Assembly: GCA_034667225.1 (NCBI GenBank)
Contig: JAXDKG010000060.1
Location: forward strand, 62,001-126,000
DNA from: DATMER01 sp034667225
GTDB lineage: Bacteria > Acidobacteriota > Thermoanaerobaculia > Multivoradales > UBA5704
Reading direction: 5' to 3'
Length of the DNA: 64,000 nucleotides
Shown piece after piece: positions 18,989 through 27,689 of this stretch (its first letter is position 1; every line of letters starts with the position of its first letter). Under the pieces are notes generated by a model. That model saw only the letters and a program-made list of their open reading frames with translations. It ran no database searches and was not told where the DNA came from. Position numbers and translations under genes: made by a program.

Positions 18989-20011
18989 TCAGTTCTTCGC
19001 GTTCTTCGCTGCCTGGATGGCGCTCGAGAGCTTCCTGCCGAGCTCGCGCTCGATCCCGGTGCTCCAGCCGCTGGCCGAGTAGACGATCTCCCCTTCATGA
19101 CTCACCAGGACGTAGGTGGGGAAGCTGGCGATCCTGCACTTGCGGGTGAAGGCGTTGTTCTGATCCCACACCTGGGGCCATGGCATCTCGTGGCGGTCGA
19201 CGAAGGCCTGGAGCGCCGCCTTGTCCTGGTCGGTGCTGATGCTGAGGAGGACGAACGGGTCGTCGGTCATCCGTTTGCTCATCGTGCGCAGGCTCGGGAT
19301 GGCGGCCACGCACGGTGGGCACCAGGTGCCCCAGAAGTCCACCAGGACAACCTTGCCGCGGAGGTCCTTGGCAGTCACGCGGTTGCCGGCGAGGGTCACC
19401 ATTTCGAAGTCGGGGAAGAGGTTCTTGCGCGCCGGCACCGGGTTGTCGATCAGCTCGCGGGCCCGCTCCGCGTCACTGCCGGCCGGCTCCTGCTCCAGGT
19501 ACTGCTTGAGCAGGGCGATCCCCTCCTCGTCGCGCGATTGGCGCAGCAGGGCTATCGCCAGGCTGAACCGGGATGAGTTGGATTTGCCCGAGCTCAGCTC
19601 CAGGGCGCGGCGGAAGGAATTCTCCGCCTGCCGCATCTTCGCGGGATCGTTCCCGGCCAGGCCGTACAACGCGAGCCCCTGGTTGTGATAGGCCCGGAAC
19701 TGGTCTGCCGGCTGCTGGCTGAGCTTCAGCACGGTGGCGGCGCTCTTCTGGGCCTCTTTGAAGTTTCCCATCTGGTTGAAGGCCACGGCGAGATTGATGT
19801 GACACTCGACACAGGACCCGCCGGCGAGCTTGTCCGCCTTGCGCAGGATCTTGACCGCCTCGGCGGCCTTCCCCTCCTGCACCAGCTTGCGCCCCTGGCT
19901 CAGAGCCTCCTGGGAACGGTCGGATGGAGGGGTCTGCCCCGAAGCCAGGGGGGTGAGCAGCGTCAGCAGGAGCACCGGAAGGAGGCGGAGCGCAGGGTGT
20001 CGTACCGTCAT
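18989..20011 (-). CDS. TlpA-like thioredoxin-fold protein with N-terminal TPR region
   Basis: 340 aa with a signal peptide (LLPVLLLTLLTPLASG). Residues ~33-190 are TPR-like helices. From ~195 comes a TlpA/ResA-type thioredoxin domain with the redox motif W-C231-P-P-C234 and the cis-proline stretch FPTYVL. The TPR part also holds C67-V-E-C70-H71, formally a c-type heme motif, which is unusual there. The start codon overlaps the stop of the upstream Ser/Thr kinase gene (ATGA), so the two proteins are made together. It is probably a periplasmic thiol-disulfide protein, perhaps for cytochrome maturation given the heme proteins nearby. Confidence 0.85.
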   Translation of the reverse strand: MTVRHPALRLLPVLLLTLLTPLASGQTPPSDRSQEALSQGRKLVQEGKAAEAVKILRKADKLAGGSCVECHINLAVAFNQMGNFKEAQKSAATVLKLSQQPADQFRAYHNQGLALYGLAGNDPAKMRQAENSFRRALELSSGKSNSSRFSLAIALLRQSRDEEGIALLKQYLEQEPAGSDAERARELIDNPVPARKNLFPDFEMVTLAGNRVTAKDLRGKVVLVDFWGTWCPPCVAAIPSLRTMSKRMTDDPFVLLSISTDQDKAALQAFVDRHEMPWPQVWDQNNAFTRKCRIASFPTYVLVSHEGEIVYSASGWSTGIERELGRKLSSAIQAAKNAKN

Positions 20012-22428
20012 CTCGAGATCCCTCTCTTTTCGTCATTGTAGTCGCTCAACCCCACGTAGCCCATCCGCCGCAGACGCTCGACCGCCGGGCGGGCCTCCTC
20101 GGCGCGGTCCAGCGCGAAGAGGGCGCGGGCCCAGGGATCGACCAGCTTCCAGTGAGTGAGGGGGCGCCGGCAGGGGGCGAGCGCCGCCAGCGCCCGCTCC
20201 CAGGCCACCCGCGCCTCTCTGGGATTCTCCTCGGCTGTCCCCAGCACGATCTCGGCCTCGGCGATCTGCCCGCGGGTGAGCTCGTCGGGCACCTCCTCGA
20301 CCAGGGGATGCAGGATCTCAAGCGCCCGGTGGGCCTCCCGGCGCGCCGCGGCCGGGTCGCGCTCCACCAGCGCCGAAGCCAACCGCCGGTGGCAGAGCCC
20401 GAGCTGGAACCGCCAGTCGGCGTTCGTCGCGTCCTGCGCGAGCAGCCGGGTCAGGATCTCCCGGCTGGACTTCAGGTGCCCCAGGGCGCGGAATGAATCC
20501 TCGTCGAGCGCTCCGATGGCGCCGTGGAACGCAGCCAGCCAGCGCTGGAGCGCCGCATTGTCGGAGTCCTTGGCCGCGAGGTCGGAGATCGTGGCCAGTC
20601 CCGACTCATAGAGGGCGCGGGCCTGCGCCCTCTCTCCGAGGATGGCGAGCAGGCCGGCGAGGAAGCCTCGGGCGGTCGCAAGCTCCTGCCGCCGGGCCGG
20701 GTTTGCCGGCTCCATTGCCGCCAGCTTCTCGAAGACATGCAGGTGATCCTGCCGCTCCGCGAGCGCTCCCTGCAAATCCCCCTGGCCCTCCAGGACGTTG
20801 CTGACCCAGGCCAGCGTCGCCGCGAGCTGCGCCTGGCGCGGCAGGTCTCCGGGATACTTCTCAGCCAGCCGGCGGGTGATTGCGAGGCTTTCGCGGTAGG
20901 AGCGCAGGGCCGGGGCGAGGTCTCCTGTCTCGTCGAGCGCGGTGCCCACGTTGAGGTGGGCGATGGATAGCGCGTCGAGCCAGTCTTCGCTGTCCGGGTG
21001 GAGGCTGAGCTGCTCGCGGGAGAGGTCGAGCGTGTGGCGCCACTCTGCCAGCGCCTCCCGCGGCCGGCCGCGGTCGAACTCGACCTGGCCGATCCAAGAG
21101 TGGGCGTCGATCCGGCTGCGCTGCCAGGCCTCGACGCCGGGGTCGCGTTCGACGAGCCGCGCGGCGAGGTCCCGTCCGCGCTGGAACGCGGCGAAAGCCT
21201 CCGGCAAGCGCCCTTGATTGAGGCGCACTTCGCCGATCTGCAGGATCGTCCGGATGCGCTGCGACAGCTCGTCGTCGGTCAGCTCGCTCTCCTTCATCTC
21301 GTTGAAGTAGGCGAGGGCGCGGTCGCCCACGTCGTCCAGGAGATCGAGGCGGCCGACCGACTCGAGCTTGGGCCGCAGGTCGCCGACCATGAAGCCGATC
21401 AGGTCCTCGGCCTGCTTGCGGCGCCGGTCGGCCTCGCTGCGTGCGCGGCGGGCTTCGAGCGCCTGCCAGGAAGCCACGGCGAGCAGGGCGAGCAGGACCG
21501 TGAAAGCGGCGACCGCCGCGATCAGCCGGAGCCGGCGCAGACGCTGCCTCTGCGGCCGGTCGAGGATCCAGCGCAGGCGCGCCGCGGTCTGCTCGGCGGT
21601 CGGGCGGCGGCGGGGATCGAGACTCTGGAGGTCGAGGAGGAGCCGCGCGAGGTCGGGGTCCAGACCATCGACCGGCAGCGTCTCGGCCCGCATCACCTGC
21701 ATCAGGATCTCGACCGGGTTCTGCCCGTTGTAGGCCGGCTCGCCCGTGAACAGCTCCTGGAGGAGGATGCCGAGCGAGTAGAGATCGCTCGCCATGGTCA
21801 CCCGTCCGCCCTGCGCCTGCTCCGGGCTCATGGCGCGGGCGGTTCCCAGCAAAGCCCCGTGCTGGGTGAGATCCCCGAGGTTACCCGGCTCGATGAGGAC
21901 GGGGAGGGGCTCGGGGTCGGATTTGGTGTCGGCGATGGGGCGCGTGCCCGACTCGGCGACGGAGCGGGCGATGCCGAAGTCGAGCACCTTGACCTCGCCC
22001 TCGGCCGTGACCATGACGTTGTCCGCCTTGAGATCCCGGTGGACGATCCGCTCGCGGTGCGCGGCGGCCAGGGCCGTGGCGATCTTCTCACCGAGCTGGA
22101 GCTTGCTCTCGAAGCTCAGGTCGTCCGCGGCGATCTCCTTGAGCGTGCGCCCCTCGACGTGCTCCAGGACCAGGAAGTCGGCCTCGGGCGTCTCGATGAG
22201 GTCGTAGACTTGGCAGATGCCGGGATGGCCGAGCTTGGAGAGCAGCCGCGCCTCGCGCAGGAAGCGCGCCTTGAGCTCGCCGCTCAGCCGGTGCTCTGCA
22301 CGGATGGTCTTGACCGCGACGCGGCGCTCCAGCTTCTCGTGGAAGCCGCGGTAGACCTCACCCATGCCGCCCGCGCCGATGAGCGCCTCGATCCGGATGT
22401 GCCCAATGGTCGAGCCGATGAAGCTCAA
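20008..22428 (-). CDS. Membrane Ser/Thr protein kinase with TPR C-terminus
   Basis: 806 aa. The TTG start is chosen because AGGAGG lies 8 nt upstream. The kinase domain (~10-290) is complete: G-loop GAGGMGEV (18-25), K40, HRDLKADN with D132, DFG at 150-152, and a GTARAMSPEQ activation segment in which the usual Tyr before MSPEQ is Ala. One transmembrane helix follows at ~304-324 (AAVAAFTVLLALLAVASW), then a long TPR-rich region predicted to be extracytoplasmic. This is the common Pkn layout of Acidobacteriota and Myxococcota. It is divergent from the NTF2-like gene and coupled to the TlpA-like gene. Confidence 0.92.
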   Translation of the reverse strand: MSFIGSTIGHIRIEALIGAGGMGEVYRGFHEKLERRVAVKTIRAEHRLSGELKARFLREARLLSKLGHPGICQVYDLIETPEADFLVLEHVEGRTLKEIAADDLSFESKLQLGEKIATALAAAHRERIVHRDLKADNVMVTAEGEVKVLDFGIARSVAESGTRPIADTKSDPEPLPVLIEPGNLGDLTQHGALLGTARAMSPEQAQGGRVTMASDLYSLGILLQELFTGEPAYNGQNPVEILMQVMRAETLPVDGLDPDLARLLLDLQSLDPRRRPTAEQTAARLRWILDRPQRQRLRRLRLIAAVAAFTVLLALLAVASWQALEARRARSEADRRRKQAEDLIGFMVGDLRPKLESVGRLDLLDDVGDRALAYFNEMKESELTDDELSQRIRTILQIGEVRLNQGRLPEAFAAFQRGRDLAARLVERDPGVEAWQRSRIDAHSWIGQVEFDRGRPREALAEWRHTLDLSREQLSLHPDSEDWLDALSIAHLNVGTALDETGDLAPALRSYRESLAITRRLAEKYPGDLPRQAQLAATLAWVSNVLEGQGDLQGALAERQDHLHVFEKLAAMEPANPARRQELATARGFLAGLLAILGERAQARALYESGLATISDLAAKDSDNAALQRWLAAFHGAIGALDEDSFRALGHLKSSREILTRLLAQDATNADWRFQLGLCHRRLASALVERDPAAARREAHRALEILHPLVEEVPDELTRGQIAEAEIVLGTAEENPREARVAWERALAALAPCRRPLTHWKLVDPWARALFALDRAEEARPAVERLRRMGYVGLSDYNDEKRGISR

Positions 22429-22483
22429 GGAAACGTCCTCCTGGAAAGCCGGGAAAGGTTAGCATGCGCACTATGGAGACTAA

Positions 22484-22861
22484 ATGACCCGGCAAGAGTT
22501 CGAGGCCATGCTCCAGGCCCTCGCCCGGGGCTGGGCGGACAGGGATTACGAGAAGGTGGCGAGCCTTTTCGCGGAGGACGTGCGCTACGCCGACCCGACC
22601 CGCTACCGGATCGCGTCGCGGGCCGAGCTTCTGGAGTTTTTCCGGAACGACGAGGGGTTCGAGCAGAGCACGGTCTGGCACAACTTCGTCTTCGACGAGG
22701 AAAGGCAAGTCGGAGCGGCGGAGTACACCTATCAGGGCACCCATCGCTATCACGGCGCGGTCTGGATCCAGGTCCGCGGAAACCTGATCGCTCGCTGGCG
22801 GGAGTACCAGCACGTCTCTGACATGGAATGGGAAGACTTCAGCGCCGGCACGGCTTTCTGA
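22484..22861 (+). CDS. SnoaL/NTF2-like family protein
   Basis: 125 aa, a typical single-domain length. Helix-rich N-terminus (EFEAMLQALARGWADRDYEKV) followed by ASLFAEDVRYADP and the strand pattern GAAEYTYQGTHRYHGAVWIQ, VRGNLIARWREYQ, which matches the NTF2-like cone fold. Members range from isomerases and hydrolases to simple ligand-binding proteins, so no reaction can be assigned. There is no obvious Shine-Dalgarno. It is divergent from the kinase and ends 0 bp from the convergent glycosyltransferase stop. Confidence 0.8.
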   Translation: MTRQEFEAMLQALARGWADRDYEKVASLFAEDVRYADPTRYRIASRAELLEFFRNDEGFEQSTVWHNFVFDEERQVGAAEYTYQGTHRYHGAVWIQVRGNLIARWREYQHVSDMEWEDFSAGTAF

Positions 22862-24940
22862 TCATTCGTACGGCTCCAGGCCGAAAAGCTCGGGGGGAAT
22901 CGTCCAGTTACGGAGCTCCGGAGCGCCCTCGATCCCGGCTTGGAAGGGCTCGCCGCCTCTGAGGCGCAGCGGCGCCCCGTGCGCGGTCAACAGGGCCAGG
23001 ATCTCCCGGGACAAGGTGGACCCTACCTCCCGGTACGGCTTCGGCAGGTGCCGGACGTGTGCGTGCCAGATCTCGAAAGCGTAGTTGAGGCATTGACAGG
23101 CTTTCTTCGTCATGGTCCCCGCCGTGCTGATCTCCCAGCGGGCCAGCAGCAGGTACTGCTCCATTCCGATGACGTATCCCGCCCACCGATCGGGGTTCTC
23201 TCTCCGGTCCTTGAGGAACAGCGGCCAGTTGCGGGCCAGGGCTTTCTCTTGCCGCACGCGGCTGGTCAGGATTCCTAGATGGTCGAGGTAGACGTCTGGA
23301 CAGATCATGATTCTCCGCGGCGGCTCGTTGAGCCGGTGCTCCACGGATTCGTGCAAGCATCCGAACCATTGCAGGGGACCGTCTTCGGTCTCGGGCCGGT
23401 AGCAGCGCACCGGGTAACTGGATTCCAGGTTGGCGTCCAGGCTCAGGTTGCGCTGCTCGATTGCGAAGCCATCGAAGTACTCGTTGAATTCCAGGATGTC
23501 GCGCAGCGCCTGAGCGTTGAACAGCACTTCATCAGCATCCTGCCAGAGGATGTAGTCGCCATGGGCATGGCGCGCCAGGGCGTTGCGCGCCTGCGCGAAA
23601 TCTTCGAAAGGGATTGGAACCCACCGGCGGCGGCCGTGGCCGGGTCCTCCTTCGCCGCGGCGGAAGCCCATGGATTCGAGGACCTCCACCGTCCTGTCGC
23701 TGGAGCCGGTGTCGCCGATCACGATCTCGTCGGCGATCGTCTCCAGGCTGGCGACCGCGCGCCGGACGTTGGCTTCCTCGTTCTTGACCAGGAGCGCGGC
23801 GGAGATCGTGGGTTTGCGGCGCTCGAAGCCCTCCCGGAAGAGACGATGGAAGAGGCTCTGCCATCTCTTTGCGATCGCGTCCCAGGAGTGCGTCTCGGGA
23901 GTGACGTGCCGGAGCCCGGTGTCTCGAGCCCGCTCGGCGAACGATGGATCTTCGACCAGGCGGAGCACCGCCGCGACGAAGCTCCCGACATAAGCAGGCG
24001 ATTGCCAGGGATCGCTGACGAGGGTCTCGTGAAAGCCGACGGTTTCGCGCAGGCCGAAACGGCCGGTGGTGACGATCGGGATTCCCAGGGCCTGGGCTTC
24101 CAGCGCCACCATGCAGCAAACCTCCGGTACGTCGGTGGGGTAGAGGACGGCCGTGCAATCGGCCAGCTCGCGCCAGAAGGCGCGGCGCGTGAGCGGGCCG
24201 ATCGGGTGCACATCGGGCGAGCGCCGGATCAGCTCGTCGCAGCGGCGAATCGTTTCCCGGTGCCGGTCGTGCAGCGGCAGGTCTTCCATGGAATAGCTGC
24301 TCACCAGGAGCTCCGCCTCGGGAAGACGGCTCTTGAGCACGGGCCAGATCTCGCCCAGCAGCACGTCCAGGCCGCGCTCCGGGCGCGAGGCATAGAAGAA
24401 CCGCGGGCGGGAGCCGCCGAGCGCCGCCGCCTTCTTGCGGATCGGTTCGAGGGCTCCGAAATCGACGCCGTTGGTCGTCAGGTGGGCGAGGCGTGACAGG
24501 CCCGGCAGGAATGCCTCGTAACCTTCCTGCTGGAAACGGCTCAGAAAAAGGCAGAAGGAGGCACGGGCGAAGCCCGGCCGGATGAGCCGGACTCTCTCCT
24601 CGTTCGCGGCGTCATGGTGCCAGGTGCCGTACATCCGCGCCGCCACCGGCTCGAGCAGGGACGGGACCTCTCGCGCGGCGAGGAAGAGATCGCACCTGGT
24701 CCCCTTGCGGTGCTCCACGAGCCGCTCCGCGGGGATGAGCTCGATCCCACCGCTTTCGCGGCGCTCCTCGGTCCGGCACGAAACGCTGACGCGATGCCCC
24801 AGACGGCTCAGGGCGTGGGCCATCGAGAGCACGGCGCTCTCCGAGCCTCCCAGGGAGAGGTCCACCGGGTCGTCGCCGCGGATCGGCAGACCGAGTGTGT
24901 GGATGAGGATCTCCAGGGGAGCTTCGTCTTCCATGGGCAT
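22862..24940 (-). CDS. Two-domain glycosyltransferase (GT4-like plus GT2-like)
   Basis: 692 aa, starting at the first of two close ATGs (GAGG five nt upstream). Residues ~10-370 look like a GT-B glycosyltransferase of family 4: GGSESAVLSMAHALSRLGH near the N-terminus, then RFFYASRPERGLDVLLG and the donor-site region PTDVPEVCCMVALEAQALG. From ~378 a GT-A/GT2 domain begins (ISAALLVKNEEANVRRAVASL, VIGDTGSSDRTVEVLE, and DADEVLF as the DxD-like metal site) and continues to ~600. A fusion of two unrelated transferase folds suggests sequential addition of two sugars to one acceptor, as in surface polysaccharide or glycoprotein synthesis. The acceptor is unknown. Confidence 0.85.
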   Translation of the reverse strand: MPMEDEAPLEILIHTLGLPIRGDDPVDLSLGGSESAVLSMAHALSRLGHRVSVSCRTEERRESGGIELIPAERLVEHRKGTRCDLFLAAREVPSLLEPVAARMYGTWHHDAANEERVRLIRPGFARASFCLFLSRFQQEGYEAFLPGLSRLAHLTTNGVDFGALEPIRKKAAALGGSRPRFFYASRPERGLDVLLGEIWPVLKSRLPEAELLVSSYSMEDLPLHDRHRETIRRCDELIRRSPDVHPIGPLTRRAFWRELADCTAVLYPTDVPEVCCMVALEAQALGIPIVTTGRFGLRETVGFHETLVSDPWQSPAYVGSFVAAVLRLVEDPSFAERARDTGLRHVTPETHSWDAIAKRWQSLFHRLFREGFERRKPTISAALLVKNEEANVRRAVASLETIADEIVIGDTGSSDRTVEVLESMGFRRGEGGPGHGRRRWVPIPFEDFAQARNALARHAHGDYILWQDADEVLFNAQALRDILEFNEYFDGFAIEQRNLSLDANLESSYPVRCYRPETEDGPLQWFGCLHESVEHRLNEPPRRIMICPDVYLDHLGILTSRVRQEKALARNWPLFLKDRRENPDRWAGYVIGMEQYLLLARWEISTAGTMTKKACQCLNYAFEIWHAHVRHLPKPYREVGSTLSREILALLTAHGAPLRLRGGEPFQAGIEGAPELRNWTIPPELFGLEPYE

Positions 24941-24957
24941 GGTAACCTCGCGAAAAC

Positions 24958-25587
24958 ATGGCGGCCCTCAAGCAAGAGATTCTCACGTTCTATAACCAGC
25001 AGGCCGAGCTGTACGGCGCGGACGAGCTGCCGCGCCTGGGCTGGAGCTCGTGGCAGGCGCAGCAGACCCGCTTCGCGGCCCTCATGGACGTCGGTCCTCT
25101 CGAGGGCAAGTCGATCCTCGACGTCGGGTGCGGAGTCGGCGATCTCTATGAATACCTGACCCGGCAAGGCTTGAGCATCTCCTATACCGGCTATGACCTG
25201 GTGGCGCGCAACTGCCAGGATGGAGCCCGGAGGCATCCGGCAGCCACCTTCCTCACAACCGACGTGCTCGAAACAACCGAGGCCGAAGCTTTCGATTATG
25301 TCCTCGCCTCGGGCATCTTCACCTTCACTGGCGACGACTGGCATGACACGGTCGGCTCCACGCTGCGGCGCATGTTCGAGCTCTGCCATGTGGGCTTTGC
25401 GGCGAACTTCCTGAGCGCCTACAGCCCAGGCCGGATCGACAAGCTCTTCTACGCCGATCCCGCGGAGGTCGTCGGAATGTGCCAGCAGCTTACAAACGTT
25501 TTCAAGCTGCGCCACGATTACATGGAGAACGACTTCACTGTCTTCGGCTATCGCCGTCGAGCGGACGAGGGAAACGGCGGGACCTGA
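24958..25587 (+). CDS. Class I SAM-dependent methyltransferase
   Basis: 209 aa. SAM-binding motif I is ILDVGCGVGDLYEYL at ~53-67, the acidic post-I residue lies in YTGYDLV, and a motif like FDYVLASGIF follows. The family is broad, so the substrate cannot be told. It is divergent from the glycosyltransferase (17 bp between starts), which hints at a role in glycan methylation. TAACCT at 24943 ends only 9 nt before the ATG and no Shine-Dalgarno is seen, so the transcript may be nearly leaderless. The last 40 bp overlap the convergent end of the transglutaminase-like gene at 25548. Confidence 0.85.
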   Translation: MAALKQEILTFYNQQAELYGADELPRLGWSSWQAQQTRFAALMDVGPLEGKSILDVGCGVGDLYEYLTRQGLSISYTGYDLVARNCQDGARRHPAATFLTTDVLETTEAEAFDYVLASGIFTFTGDDWHDTVGSTLRRMFELCHVGFAANFLSAYSPGRIDKLFYADPAEVVGMCQQLTNVFKLRHDYMENDFTVFGYRRRADEGNGGT

Positions 25588-27485
25588 ACCTTCGTCATCA
25601 GACCGCCAAGCGGCGACACTGGAGTGAGCCAGTGAAGGCTCAGAGCGAGGTCACACGGTCCCGCCGCCGGCAGCTCTGCAAAATGGAAGTCGACTGTCAG
25701 GGGGGTGCCGTTGACCAGCTTGTACTTGCCGCCACCATAGGCGAGCGTCGTCTCGCCTCGGGAGAGGCGGGCGTCGATTCCATAGACCGCCGATTCTCGG
25801 ACGTTCACCGGGATCGTGACCTGAAGGACGCGGTCGGAATCGGTCCCCCCCCATTCGAGGTGGACCTCCGAGGGTTTGCCGAGCTTCGCGGGATTTTTCG
25901 GGATATGGATGTCCAGGGGCTCCGGGGAGGGCGTCTCTCCCACGACCGCAACGAGCTTGTCCAAGAGGGTCGCCCCTTGGTTCAGCCGTACGGCCAGCCG
26001 GTAGGGACCTGTGTCCTCGCCGGAGAAGGTCAGAGACACCTTTTGAATGCCGCGCTTGCCCGAGACTGTCGTCGTCTGCATGGGCGAGCTGTCATTTCCC
26101 TCTCCCGCAAGCTCGAGGAAGCTCGCGGGGAATACACCGGGCGGCGTGTCGCCGTCCGGCAGGTTGAAGGGGGGCGAGCTCTTCCCAAAGAGCTTTCCCG
26201 AAACCATGTAGGTCCCCTCGGTCAGGATCTGGACCTCGAACGTCACCTCGATCCGGTTCCCCTGCTGCCCCAGTGCGGGGGGCATCTCGCCGAACCGCGC
26301 CGAGCTCTCGCCCTGTTCTACGCTCAAGAGACCGCATTGCGCAGGCGCCCCTTCGGGGACCTTTACGTAGGTCGGGAAACCGCCATAGCCCTGACCCTGC
26401 TGACAGGCGGTGCCTTCCTCCAACATCAGGCTGTAGTCGGAGCTGCCGGTGACGCTCTGTGAAAAGAGCTCGGAGATTTGATGATAGATCCCGTCAAACG
26501 TCGGGTCGTAGATCAACTCGCCCCATTGCCGGAGGTCATGGTTGTAGAAGGCGTAGGCGCAGGGAGCCTCGGGCTTGCCGCAGAGGAGGTTGCCGGTGAA
26601 CTTCGGATCGAGGGATCGGGCCGTGTCGTGAGTCACGAAACCCAATTGGTATGATCCAAACGTCTGCTTCGGCACCATTCCCCCGATGCCCATGGTTGCG
26701 GCGATGTATTGCAAGGTTTGCGAGAAGATGTAGCAATCGGCAAAGTTCCGGTTCGCATCGCCTGCGGCAAGGTAGGTCCAGGGGCACTTGCACAGGTTGT
26801 CGTTAGGAAAGCAGTGCAGCCCCTCGGTCGGCACCGTGGTCGTACCCAGGGTGCAATTCGAGCCTTGTATGGTGCACGTGCCGTAGCGCCACGTGCTCTG
26901 GCCGAACCGGTAGAGCTGATGGAGGATCTGGTCTGCGACCTCCCGCTCCGTCGCGTTCCGGCCCAGGCCAGCCCCCCACGAGCAGGCCTTGTCGTACCAG
27001 GCCTGCTGCGGGGGGGTGACGATGGGCCGAGGCGGAGCGTAGGTGAGGTAGAGCGTGGATGTGAGCGGATGCATCTCCTGCCCGCCGGCCTCGCACTGGA
27101 GCTCGGCAGTATGGATGCCGGTGAGATCCGGAAGGGGCACGGGGATTGTCAGTTGGGCTCCCTCGGCCACGATCCAGGGGGAGAGGTTCTCGCCGATCTC
27201 GAGCCGGCAACGGGCCGGCGGCAGCTCCGCGGGTGGGCAGGCGATCAGAACGACTTCGAGCTCGACGTCGTCGTCTCCCAGCGCCGCGGCAAAGGGTTTG
27301 ACGGAAGAGGCTGGCGCGCAGCCGCGGTCGAGGAGAACGCCGTCCGCGACCTCCCGGACGGCCTGGCCACCGTGGACGGTGATCTTTCCCACGGAAAGGC
27401 TTGGCGGTTGAGCATGAGCGGGAGGGGCCCCCGGCAGCAGAACCCCTCCCAGCATGCACAGCAGCGCCAAGCTTGATCGTCTCAT
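25548..27485 (-). CDS. Secreted transglutaminase-like protein B of the RiPP-like cluster
   Basis: 645 aa with a signal peptide (LALLCMLGGVLLPGAPPAHA). I do not recognise a named family, but the middle of the protein reads like a transglutaminase-like cysteine enzyme: a helical lead-in (REVADQILHQLYRFGQSTWRY), then C251 in NFADCYIFSQTLQYIAA, H316 in YNHDLRQWG and D327 in IYDPTFD. This Cys-His-Asp order and spacing is kept in its paralogue at 30321. Six to eight more cysteines around the core suggest disulfides. N- and C-terminal parts are beta-rich. It starts 7 nt after the precursor-like peptide gene, so it is probably the last gene of that operon. Catalysis could be proteolysis, ligation or deamidation. 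Confidence 0.7.
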   Translation of the reverse strand: MRRSSLALLCMLGGVLLPGAPPAHAQPPSLSVGKITVHGGQAVREVADGVLLDRGCAPASSVKPFAAALGDDDVELEVVLIACPPAELPPARCRLEIGENLSPWIVAEGAQLTIPVPLPDLTGIHTAELQCEAGGQEMHPLTSTLYLTYAPPRPIVTPPQQAWYDKACSWGAGLGRNATEREVADQILHQLYRFGQSTWRYGTCTIQGSNCTLGTTTVPTEGLHCFPNDNLCKCPWTYLAAGDANRNFADCYIFSQTLQYIAATMGIGGMVPKQTFGSYQLGFVTHDTARSLDPKFTGNLLCGKPEAPCAYAFYNHDLRQWGELIYDPTFDGIYHQISELFSQSVTGSSDYSLMLEEGTACQQGQGYGGFPTYVKVPEGAPAQCGLLSVEQGESSARFGEMPPALGQQGNRIEVTFEVQILTEGTYMVSGKLFGKSSPPFNLPDGDTPPGVFPASFLELAGEGNDSSPMQTTTVSGKRGIQKVSLTFSGEDTGPYRLAVRLNQGATLLDKLVAVVGETPSPEPLDIHIPKNPAKLGKPSEVHLEWGGTDSDRVLQVTIPVNVRESAVYGIDARLSRGETTLAYGGGKYKLVNGTPLTVDFHFAELPAAGPCDLALSLHWLTPVSPLGGLMTKVQVPPFPSSARRR

Positions 27486-27492
27486 CGAGGCT

Positions 27493-27684
27493 TCAGGTCA
27501 GATCGACGAAGCTCCGCGTCTGATCGCCCCAGCCCTTGTTGTCCGGCAGGATCTCCGTCCGCGGCTCCTGCGTGTAGAGTGAGAGGAGCGACGCCATCTC
27601 AGGCTCGCTCAGGCTCTCGATCCTCTGCTTCGAAGCCTCGTTCAGCTCGACGCCGGCCTGCATCAATCTCTCCACGTTGCTCAT
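27493..27684 (-). CDS. Putative RiPP precursor peptide (63 aa)
   Basis: Small gene between a radical SAM RiPP maturase and a secreted enzyme. The second of two in-frame ATGs is chosen, since GGGAGG directly abuts the first and lies 9 nt from the second. The peptide has a helical, acidic leader-like part (VERLMQAGVELNEASKQRIE, SLSEPEMASLLSLY) and a distinct C-terminal stretch, TEILPDNKGWGDQTRSFVDLT, split from the leader by QEPR. It lacks cysteines and does not look like a nitrile-hydratase or Nif11 leader. The position 5 nt after the maturase stop and the leader/core layout make it the natural maturase substrate. No member of this peptide family is known to me. Confidence 0.72.
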   Translation of the reverse strand: MSNVERLMQAGVELNEASKQRIESLSEPEMASLLSLYTQEPRTEILPDNKGWGDQTRSFVDLT

Positions 27685-27689
27685 GATTC

